A stretch of 49,604 nt of DNA, from contig LRSR01011694.1 in the NCBI GenBank assembly GCA_001579985.1, forward strand, positions 1 through 49,604, read 5' to 3'. The notes beneath the pieces were generated by a model. That model did not search any database. It was not told the origin of the DNA and saw only the letters and a program-made list of their open reading frames with translations. This DNA comes from Hypsibius dujardini (taxonomy: Eukaryota; Tardigrada; Eutardigrada; Parachela; Hypsibiidae). Positions within the stretch are counted from its first letter, which is position 1. The number at the start of each line of letters is the position of its first letter. Of this stretch, positions 11,473 to 20,980 are shown one piece after another. The position numbers and the translations under genes are program-made.

Positions 11473-11480
11473 CAATGATG

Positions 11481-12092
11481 TAGAGAGGAAAGACCGCGTG
11501 CCAAGCGGCGCGGCGCGGTGCGGACGCGGCAATTCCGCGCCGTGCCGGGTAAAAAATGGTCAAATTATGCCGCGCCGCGTCCGCGCCGCTTATAGGTTCT
11601 GCCGCGCCGAACCGCGCCGCGTACGCTCTATAGTACGGACGGAAACCACAAAATGAATGAATAAATGCAATAATTTCAGTTGTAAGAAATATGCTCGTAC
11701 TACGTACTTATGGGTTGATTGATTGACGACGAATATACTATTCCTGTGTTCGCTTGTTCTGCGAAACTGTTATGTTCTGTTCTGTTAGTTCCTGTGTTCC
11801 TAGATTTTGTACTGTCGCCTGTCTAAATTTCAGTTCGTTACTGCTTGCGCCTGATTTTAAGTTGCCGTGTGCTCGACCGGACCCGACGTTTCAATAGTTT
11901 TGATAATTGCCGCTTTCAAATTGGAGTTTAATGCCGCGCCGCGCCGCGCCGCGCCGCTTTTTTATAATGGACCATGCCGCGTGGTGCCGCGTCGTTTAAC
12001 GTTTTGTGGTTTCCGCGTGAAACCGCGCAGCTTAAAAATTTAGCACTTCATTCCGCGTCCGCGTGAGAAAACTCACGCGGTTTTCCTCTTTA
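11481..12092. mobile_element. hAT-like non-autonomous element, 612 bp, CG-rich ends
   Basis: Inverted ends: left TAGAGAGGAAAGACCGCGTG, right the complement of TAAAGAGGAAAACCGCGTG. Both sides are flanked by the 8-bp direct repeat CAATGATG (11473-11480 and 12093-12100), the target duplication length of hAT transposases. The subterminal regions are packed with CCGCGCCGCG-type repeats, in sharp contrast to the AT-rich centre. There is no transposase frame, so it would need a partner in trans. Class assignment rests on the 8-bp duplication and the T/CAGAG-like termini. Confidence 0.85.
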
Positions 12093-12100
12093 CAATGATG

Positions 12101-12680
12101 CTCCATGATCAACAATCTACCGAATTGTAAAAAAATATATTTAATTTCCTATCCCTAGTTTCGAACGATCATTACACTGCAGTCAGGTAATGCATACCTG
12201 CATAGTGTTTTTTTATAATACTTACTTTTCGCTACTTTGTTTTACTTTTTTTTCTACACCAGATTTAATTTTAATTACTCTTTGATTTATATAAAATTTT
12301 CAGTCCTCCTATTTTAATATATTAATACTAATAAAATCCTTGCGAATTTTATATTAAAATAAATTAATATTATTTCGTAATATTTCTGTCGATATTCACT
12401 CATTCCAATCAGTGGGGGGGGGGCCTGCGCAAAATCCGCTGGAATCGAATGGGACAGATAAAAACTTTGAAATCGAATAGAATGGCCATGGATGACATGA
12501 TTGATTGATTGATTACTTGATAGGACTAGGAGTAAGAGTAGCGATCCTAAAATGGGACTACAGTTCAATGAAGTCAAGAAGAAGCAACGAATCATTTTGG
12601 CAACCCATTTTTTAAATGTGCCATCTCTAGCAGATACGATATGGCTCACCGAAACAGCAGGCAAATCAAAACGTAACCGC
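12101..12680. other. AT-rich intergenic stretch
   Basis: AT-rich sequence with an 11-base G run near 12413 and a short TTGATTGATTGATTGA tract near 12500. No gene seen. The minus-strand frame that crosses it runs on from the MFSD1-like remnant and has no support of its own. Confidence 0.5.
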
Positions 12681-12684
12681 AAAG

Positions 12685-13530
12685 TATCAGAGAGCCTCCG
12701 CCGAAAACGGGAAGACCGCAGCGAAAAACAGCACAATAAACAACGCCAACCGCCAAAACGATCCGGTGAAGCGTCGAAAAATCTCCACCTTGAACGGTTC
12801 ATTATGCTCCGCCCCAGCGTCTCCCGCAGACCAATGGTGTGGTAGTAGCCCGCACCGGAGACACCGATTAGCCCGACCCCGCACAGCACCGTGCCCAGCC
12901 AGAGGGCGCTCCGCAGACCAATCACATCAGCCAAGGCCGAGTTCGCGGTCATGGAACCAAAAGATCTGTAAACGGGAGGAAATCACCTCGGCGGTGCAGT
13001 TTCCAACACCAAAAATCAACCGCCCCAGCAGCATCAGGATGAAGGCAGTCTGCTCGTTTTCAAGGTGGGTGCTGTAGGAGAAGAGACCACTGCAGGGAAG
13101 AGGAAAAAAGAACCAGTTCAACATTTTAGCGGAACGGCAAATTGCCAATGATCAATCAATCAATGATTCGCTTGCATTGATCGTGCAACCGGCAAATGAC
13201 TAAATCATTCAATCAATCAAATGGCATAATAAATCAATCAATTGCATCGCTTGGAATTCATCCTTTTCAAGTGCCTCATGTTTTATCATGGTTGCAAGCT
13301 TGTTTCGAGCAGGGACACTTACGAGTCCAGGAAAAAAATCTCGAATTCGAAGAACGTCCCCCTGCTGCCCAACTTGTCAGCCAAAATCCCGGAAAAAAGT
13401 CTGCGCTTTATTTTACCACTTTCTCGGCATAACTTGAAGGAAAACACCTCGGGACATCGTAAAAGTAGTCGGTAGTGAAGCAAACAATGCTGGTAAAGAC
13501 CAAAACCGGCCATCACACTGACAACATCTT
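12685..13530 (-). pseudogene. MFSD1-like transporter, deleted copy 2
   Basis: Carries the same blocks as copy 1: CFTTDYFYDVPRCFPS (about 13430-13510), GILADKLGSRGT (about 13340-13395), LGRLIFGVGN with HDRELGL in correct frame (about 12940-13090), LADVIGLRSALWLG, and one more helix reading FIVLFFAAVFPFSAEA (about 12690-12780), which fits the seventh helix of MFSD1. A deletion fuses the helix 1 exon to the middle of the helix 2 exon and removes the LQAVYAWFG part; another deletion removes about 66 bp (the GHLGNVTNFLF segment) between GL and LADVIGL. A stop follows SAEAL. Not functional as it stands. Confidence 0.65.
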
Positions 13531-14143
13531 GAGTTGCTGCTCGCCTGGCAGCTTGTGAAAACGACGGAAGGAGTGATGGAGAATCGCGTTGTCAGAGAAA
13601 ACTCGAAATCCGCAGAAAAATATTTGACGGGTCATAAAATTAAAGCGAACTGCCCGGGCGGCTTTCCCGCCCGTCAAATGATGAGATCCGCCGATGATTA
13701 GCTGATCACTACCTGGACAGGGGTCCATTCTTACGGTCACAATGGATAACGACCTCCTCAAGTTAATGATACTTTAATTGTGCCGAATTCATTCGCGAGG
13801 TAAGCGACAGAAACGGACATTACAAAGCAATGACCTCTTCTGGCGGAAAAGTATCCATTTTTGTGGTGTTCTTCCTGAGAAATCGGTTCATGGAATATTC
13901 AGAAACCTGCCAGAAACAACTTTTCCGATTCGGTGAACCGAAAAACGTTATTATACTTCATCGCAAGGGTTTTCGCCGTTTCACTCAACACCTTTGATGT
14001 TTGCCCCGCCTTCCTTTCACCCCGTCAACCAATGGGCAGCCGAGCAGAAGCCATTCGCCATTGCTGCCTCACCACTTGCCGGATGAATCAACACGCGGTG
14101 ACCTCACTCTCGCCAGTCTATGGGCGGTGCTTATACGTAAATG

Positions 14144-14406
14144 TACTGCACGCTCCCGATCTCAAGGGTCGATTATGCTCCACCCCCGCTGAAGAACATC
14201 AAGCTCGAGCGGATCGTTCAATTCCGTTCACTCGTCTGTGATTGGCCCGTTGGTTTTCGCATGACAAACTTTACTACCTTGCTTGATTGAAATCAAAATG
14301 TTTTAAGTCAATACAGTTTAAGTGAATCTGAATGAACAACCAAGCGAGCGACGGAACGTGTTTTCGGGGACCTAAAATCGGCCCTTGAGATCGGGAGCGT
14401 ACAGTA
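14144..14406. mobile_element. MITE family 1, copy in second duplicate
   Basis: Orthologous to the element at 5709-5970, with the same flanks and inverted ends TACTGCACGCTCCCGATC and GATCGGGAGCGTACAGTA. Followed directly by AATTGCGCTTTTC, without the second element seen in copy 1. Confidence 0.85.
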
Positions 14407-14486
14407 ATTGCGCTTTTCATATCTGAACTTTCCAACGCCCGAAATTTAGTCTAGGGCTTTGTTTTGACTTTAGGATTTGATCGAAG

Positions 14487-17400
14487 ATGGCGCTTCCGGC
14501 GAAAAGGCCTACGAATCCTGCTGTTGACTTGTCTTCAGATTCGGGTGTCTCCGAATCGGATTCCGGAACACCGCCATTTGACGGTAAGGGCTTCTTCCAT
14601 TCAGGCAAATTTGATTTGGAATGGCACTTTTAATTCAGCGGTTGATTGTTTTGCGTAGCACCACCTGTCGCTTCTCCCGATTTGCCTCAGAATGATTCTG
14701 GAATCGCTACTACGATTCCACCGACATTGTAAGTAATTGGGATTATGAGACTGCCGACGCGACGCGCGTGAAGTGGGGCGGGTTTCTTGGGTTGATTGAT
14801 TGATTCAACGGAATTTCGTCACTGTGGTATGTGGTCAATTGATCGATTGATTTGACGGCATTTTGTCGCTATGCTTTGTTGATTAATTGATTGATTAAAC
14901 GAAATTTTGCCATTGTGGTTGATTGATCGATTGATTTAACGGGATTTTGTCACTGTGGTATGTGGTTGATTGTTAGATCCACTTCCACTCCATTCAATGT
15001 TTGACTTGTTCGGATTTGAGTACAATGGTAATCAAATCCGAACAAACCAAACATTGCATGGAGTTCCAATTTATTTATTCATTGGAATTTAGTTCCAATT
15101 TGTATGGTAATTTTTAAAAATGAATTAAAAAATTCAACTGACAATATTGTTTTTTGTTTTTTGTTTACAGTATAATTATTCTACAAATGATTTATGATCC
15201 TTTAAATCGGATTATTCCCATTATATTACAATACCATACTCATTTGTCAGTTGTGAGAAAATATTACTACGAGGTAAAACTTTTAAATTGACGCACTGAC
15301 AAATCGCTTTCAAGTTGATGCAGTGAGGGAAACAAGGGGGCACATGTCGCAACTTGCGCAATTGTTGTGGTTTACATTGCCAATGTCAAATTGCGCGCGA
15401 TGCAAAAGAGCAAGTGGCGCCCCTACAACCTCGAATCCGAGAGTTTTTACACCAACATTTCTCCTTCTTTTTTCCAAGCACTCGTACGTAGTCTACAACC
15501 CGATTCCTACTTTTGATTGGGTAACATCTTTTTAGCAGGTTTTTTTAACGTTTTCAAAGTTTCAAATTTCAACTATTGGCAAATCGTGAAACAGCAGGGA
15601 AAATAGAAAATGCGTCAACTTAAAAGCGATTTTGCCAGTGCGTCAACTTAAAAGTTTTTCTTCTTATTCTTTATTAATATAAAGTCGGTTAAAACTTGAA
15701 GGGGCAATTTTGTGAAATCTCCAGATCTGGCAAATGTAATTAATGTACGTGTTCGCGGTACAGGCAGCCCGGATCCCAGGACCATACGACGGAAATGGGG
15801 AACTTGACGAGCTCTTCCACTTCCGTGCCGACTTGTGCAGCGTGGAAGGAAGACGAATCGAAAGAAAAAGAAGAGGAAGAAGACCAGAATTTAGAGGCTG
15901 AAATCGCTGTTGTGGAAAGGGCGCTGGAGTTGTCTTTGGAACGAAACCGACAACTGGATGAGAACTACGTAAGTGACTAAAGTGAGCGTACGTACTGTGT
16001 TGAGGTTACTTTGAGGGTCGTTGTTTAGTTCTGGTGGGCCGTGTGGGACAACCACAAATTTGATTTGTTTAGCGATTGATTGATTTATTGGCCAACAGAA
16101 TAATGCACTGCGCTATCTTTTCACGGTGTGTACGTCATAGACGATAAATAATAGCTTATAACAAATGAACTCAATCATTGACAACGAAATCGTGAAGAAA
16201 CTGCAGTATAATGCAGAGTAAAGCGCTCGGAAATAAAACCGATAGCAAGATGTGCAGTAATATGACCTAAATCAATCAAAGCTTGATTGTCAGGTTTTAC
16301 CCCTACGGCCCACCAGAACCCAAACAACGACCCTCAAAGTAATCTCAACACAACTCTACACACGTGGAAAAAACATTGCGCTAACCGAGTTAGGCCATTA
16401 CACTCGTTGTAACACAGCCTCGAGTTAAGTACTTAATTCAGTTAGCGCAAGGTTTTTGTCACGTGTGTACGTACTGTGCATGGCGTAGCATCAGGCTGCC
16501 CGAGTTAGGGATGGCATCAAATGATCAAATGACTTTCAAAATCAAATGTAATCAAATGAAATCATATTTTCATGGGTAAAGGAGTAATGAGAAATCAAAT
16601 TATCAAATGACTTTCAAAATCAAATCAAATCAAACTGTTAGCCTTTCCTCACGTGATGCCATCCCTAGCCCGAGTCGTTTTAACTCTTGATCATACAGTG
16701 TACCAGCAAAAGAGCTTCCCGCCAAACCCTTCCAACTGTTTTTATTTCGATCTGCTTGCTCCGTTTTCGTACTTCAATTTTTTCTATTACTTGCACCCTC
16801 AGATGCGGCTTGAAAAAGGACTACAGCAGCTTCGAATGGAGATTAGGCTCGTGAGAAGTCAGCTAGGGGAAGGTCAGTTTCAATCTAGGACAAGCCCACA
16901 TCTCCACAGTATGTGGACACTTGGATGAATAACTATTGTATTGTAGTGGCACCGCCTCCTCTAAGTCCGGAGCAGGAGGAGAAGGGCAGATTGATTTGTG
17001 CTTCTATCGTCTACTACTGCAGGGAGAAAACGTACGAGCGGCTGGCCGTCACATTGGTGTTGATCGGACCGGCGTTTCTGGAGGTACTATTTATTCCCTT
17101 ATTCATCGCTTTCACACTGAGACATTCTTCAATATTTCGGAAAACTTCGCCATTGCAGTACATCGTTGACACTGCTTTCCTTGATCGGTGGTGGTATTAC
17201 GATGTGACGAATAACCAACTCAAAACAGTCCAACTCACCGCTCTTCGGATTTTGAACAGACATAAAGATGGCTGGAACTCTGCAGAGGTGAAGGAATTCT
17301 AACTAGTTTCTCTCTACTTCTGTCTGATCTGATCTGTCTGTCTGTCTTTCTGACTGTCTTATCTGTCTGTCTTTCTGTCTGTCTGTCTGTCTCCCGGCCT

Positions 17401-18483
17401 GTCTGTCTGTATGATGTCTGACTGTTTGTCAATCTGTCTCCTTTTTTCTGTTCTTTATCTCTGTTTGTCTGTGCGATTGTCTTGTCGTCTATATTCATCT
17501 TTTTCAATCCGCGCGTTTGTGGATCTTATATATGCTCTTTGGTCTGTTGGTTTGTTCATGTGGTTTTGACAGTTTGTCTCTCCGTTGCGCTTTTTAATTT
17601 TTTCTATTGCTCTATTTAGCCTTCTTCTTTGTCTTCAGCTAGTCAATAACGACCGAGAAGTGAAAACCGTGTGCGAGCTCGAGCTTCCTCCACCTGGATG
17701 GAATCTCTCGCCCCGCAATCGGGCTCCTGAACTTTTCCGATTGTGTTCGGAGAACACTTACGACCGACTGTGTTTGGTGCTGACGGTATTGGGCTGGGAA
17801 TATTTTGAGGTACGAGGTAAAGCGTTTAAATTGATGCACTTTTTATTCTCCCTGCTGTTGTTACGATTTGCCATTTGGGCAAAAGTAATCACATGCAATC
17901 ACAACTTCAAGATATCTATTTTTTCTATTTTGTTTCTAAAAAATTAATGTTCCGAAAGAAAAAAAATTACAGTATGTTGCTTGGTCACCCTCTTCTGAAT
18001 TTAATTTGTGAAGTTGGTATAACAGATGATTATTTGGATACCTGAAAACAATTCAGGCCGGACAGATTTCCATACTTCCTTTTGCAGTCTTGAAAATTCA
18101 ATGATATTCGTCTGTACTTTAGGAGCTTGGTTGGACTCTTCATCGCGACGTGCCGGAATTTTCTTGGGACACGTTTCACCGGATTCATGATGCTATAGAG
18201 AAAGTGAGGGATCGTTTGTTGGATGTCGGTGAGGACTTCGCTGAGGTATGTCGTATACGAGATAGAACTTTTAAGTTGACGCACTAGCAAAATCGCCTTT
18301 AAGTTGACGCAGCGAGGGAAACAGGGGGCGCACATGTCGCAACTGATGCAATGTGTGCGCAATGGAGCAAGTTTTTACAGCAAAATTACTCCTTCTTTTT
18401 TCCAAGCCCTCGTACGTATAGTTTTATAACAAGGTTATTCCTTGCAGATTTTTGACGAACAGGAGGAACAAGAGGCCAGCTGA
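14487..18483 (+). CDS. Uncharacterised protein B2, paralogue of B1
   Basis: Exons: 14487-14583, 14659-14728, 15764-15968, 16803-16872, 16947-17083, 17159-17287, 17639-17809, 18123-18245, 18448-18483; 345 residues, all phases agree with B1. Differences from B1 include an insertion of acidic and lysine residues before the coiled coil (EDESKEKEEEEDQ) and a shorter acidic tail (FDEQEEQEAS). The repeated blocks are kept (EKTYERLAVTLVLIG and ENTYDRLCLVLTVLG). Frame preservation through nine exons in both copies suggests both are used, or that the duplication is young. Upstream sequence, including MITE family 1, is shared with B1, so promoters are probably shared too. The third intron contains two later transposon insertions absent from B1. 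Confidence 0.75.
14788..14970. repeat. ~50-bp TTGATTGATT-containing tandem repeat in B2 intron 2
   Basis: About four units of the form TTGATCGATTGATT-AACGG-ATTTTGTCACTGTGGTATGTGG. B1 has about two units at 6600-6705. Confidence 0.7.
15993..16353. mobile_element. MITE family 4, copy in B2 intron 3
   Basis: Orthologous to 7712-8079, with the same inverted ends (TACTGTGTTGAGGTTACTTT and its complement). Confidence 0.8.
16359..16467. mobile_element. MITE family 5, TA-flanked, in B2 intron 3
   Basis: A 109-bp inverted-repeat element beginning CACACGTGG, then TTGCGCTAACCGAG, and ending with the complement; flanked by TA on both sides. B1 lacks it: the matching site near 8082 reads CTGTACATACTGTGC with a single TA. 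It is therefore a TA-target insertion after duplication, as in Tc1/mariner-type elements. Confidence 0.8.
16506..16667. mobile_element. hAT-type MITE, 162 bp, 8-bp target duplication
   Basis: Ends TAGGGATGGCATCA and TGATGCCATCCCTA, with AAATCAAATGA-type internal repeats. Flanked by GCCCGAGT at 16498-16505 and 16668-16675. The B1 intron has one GCCCGAGT at 8112-8119 and no insertion, which is the empty site. Class assignment as hAT follows from the TAGGG(A)TGGCA end and the 8-bp duplication. Confidence 0.92.
17321..17480. repeat. TCTG tract in B2 intron 6
   Basis: Counterpart of the tract in B1 at 8753-8980. Confidence 0.85.
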
Positions 18484-19312
18484 ATGAGGAAGTGTCTCCA
18501 AGATGGGGCCCATGGAAAATTTGCTCTGAACTTCCGCAGTGCTTCCGTTTAGATTGGTTTACAGTTTCTCATCAGTGATGGCTGGAATGCGTTTTTGGGA
18601 AGTTAATTTGTACATCCCCGTTCCGCGAGTCGCGAGTACGGGCTTGAGACTTGTGATGCCACTAATTGAACTGAGAAGTTAAGGAGAACTGGGAAGTTAA
18701 GGAGGACTGAGAATTTTATTTCCGCTCATGCTCACTTCGTTCGTTTAGTGAAGAAGATTTTCGGACTAGGAGGTCTGAAACTAATTTTTTTTCTTGATAT
18801 CTGAGTAGATTAATTTGGCTTTTTACTCCGCTAAAGTGAGTGTACTTTGAAGTCGAAAGTTCGTGTGATTAGTTTGAATTCATTACGAGTACCAGTGCTG
18901 TCTTGCAACTGACCGTTCACCATTTCAATAGACTGTCTTAATTCAAAAACTAGCCTGCCCTTTAAGTGCGAGACTGTTTGACGTTGACCGTCACTCAGGA
19001 AGATGGACAGTCTGATCGAAAGGTGGGCAGTTCGTCCGAATGACGGAAGGTCAGTCCGGACGATGAACGTCACGGCACATTTGAAAAGCAGACCGTCGAC
19101 CAGTATAGTTAACAGTCACTCCAGGTAGTGGACGGTCTGTTGGAGCTATGGACGAACAGTCTGCTGAGTAGCGGACGATCAGTCCTGAAGTCTGGCGGTC
19201 ATTCCGGTGTCGGTGCGTGTGGTACAGCGGACTGAATTGAGGCAACGGTGAGCCGTCGATACGTAATCCAGCGCAATAATGAGTATCGGGAAGGGCTATC
19301 ATTGATCCCAAA

Positions 19313-20913
19313 GGTCCGTTTAGGGTCCTAAGCTGTTCCAACGCAAGAAACTTATTTGCGGCATGGACCGGGAAGATTGCGGTCTCGGTTGCCAGCTCCA
19401 CTACGGCGTCACCTGCATTGCGGCGAGTTTCGCGTTGAATCGCACCACCATTCTCCGCCTCGGCAACTGGATCTACACCAAGGGTCTGACCAATCGATGG
19501 GAAGATTACTTCGTCCCACCGAGTCCAAAGTGCCAGTGGACACCCTACAGCGAACCGCTTACGGTGTGGCGCAACGCATCCCACAACGCCCTCAACACCG
19601 TCCTCTATCCGCTTGATGTCTTCAACGTGCAATACTTCAAACCCTTTCGGGTGGCAGAGTCGTTTGCCGACCGTCTCCGACACTTTCACGGTCGGCCATG
19701 GATCTGGTGGATCGGTCAGCTGCTGGTCAATCTCTTCCGTGTCCAGACGGACTTTGAGGACCTCTTTGCGAAGCGAGCAAAGGCCATCGGCTTCAAGTCG
19801 CCCATCGTCGGGGTCCATGTTAGAAGGTCTGACAAAACCGCCAGCGAGGCGAGGGCGTACGATTTGGAGGCATATATGGCGTTGGTCGAGGAATACTACG
19901 ACCGGTTGGAGTTGACGCAAAAGGTGGATCAGAGACGGGTCTTTCTAGCCTCTGATGCTCCGTCAGTATATGTGGAGTTTCGTATGAAGTAAGCCTGACG
20001 CGGGGAAATGAAGCACCTAGACACTTGGACAGTGATGATGCATTTGACATACACTTGGAGATGGTCAATATTTTTCTCATTTCAGGTATCCACAGTACGC
20101 ACTGGTACATAACCAAGCAGCGGCAAAATCGTCTGCTAGGAAGGAGACAAGAAGATCGGAAGACTCCTTGAGAGGCATTATGGCTGATATGTACTTCCTT
20201 GCAAAGACGGACCACCTTGTTTGCACGATGTCTTCTAATGTATGATACTGGTTTGCTACATTCCTGTTTGTCTGTCCGTATGTTTGCCTGTGAATTGGTC
20301 TACTAATTTTTGCATGCGCTTCTACGGATTTGTCAGTCATCTTTTCGTCTGTCTGGCTGCCTGCCTGCCTGACTGCCAGTTCATTTATCCATCATCGCGC
20401 CTGTCTTGCCCGTTTCTGTCGGTCTGTCTGCCTATCTGTCGACCTGTGTGTCTGTCTATCCACCCATCGGACTTGCTGTCATTCTTTTGGCCAAACTATC
20501 TCTCAGCATGTATGCCCACCGAACTGTTTGTTTGTTCCCCGGTATGTCTTGTCTGCCTGTCTGTCTGTCTCTTGGCCATACATTACGTCGGTCTCCAGGT
20601 GTGCCGGATTGTCTACGCAGTCCTACAAACCCGCTTTCCCGATGCCACGCGACGGTACGATTCCTTGGGCATTGAGTACATCTAGATGGGAAGTAACCCG
20701 CTGTATCACAAAGCCGTCCACCCCAACGAGGCCGGTGTCAATGGGATCAGCCTTGGCTTCAATGTCGGTGATCGAATCCGTGTCAAAGATACCCACTGGA
20801 ATGGCACGTCGTATGGTTTAATTGTCCAGCAAAACGGTTCCTGGGTGGAGGACAAGGGCCAGCGCGGCAGCTTTCCCGCCTACAAACTCCAAGAGGATCT
20901 CGAAGTATTTTGA
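19313..20913 (+). pseudogene. Truncated FUT8 copy
   Basis: Near-identical to the last three FUT8 exons: about 19330-19988, 20086-20239 and 20599-20913, with the same splice sites. The N-terminal anchor and stem exons are absent; what precedes is sequence shared with the region downstream of B1. At the 5' edge one base is missing relative to FUT8 (after GCTGTTCCA), and a TAG lies just upstream, so the first usable ATG is 19363. A TAC-to-TAG change at 20683-20685 ends the frame before the SH3-like domain, whose 76 codons are otherwise intact after the stop. The catalytic motif GVHVRRSDK is kept. A product would be a soluble catalytic core without anchor or SH3, very unlikely to act as a Golgi enzyme. 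Confidence 0.85.
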
Positions 20914-20980
20914 AGAAATTAACTAAAACCGAAGCCCTCAGAGGAGGATCTGAATACGCTTTTACAAAAGAGAATGCTCC

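Noticed and set aside
19051-19920. Minus-strand frame of 289 codons opposite the FUT8 relic
   Set aside because: The same antisense frame exists opposite the true FUT8 exon (1287-1625). It mirrors FUT8 codon usage, has no domain, and runs into non-homologous sequence.
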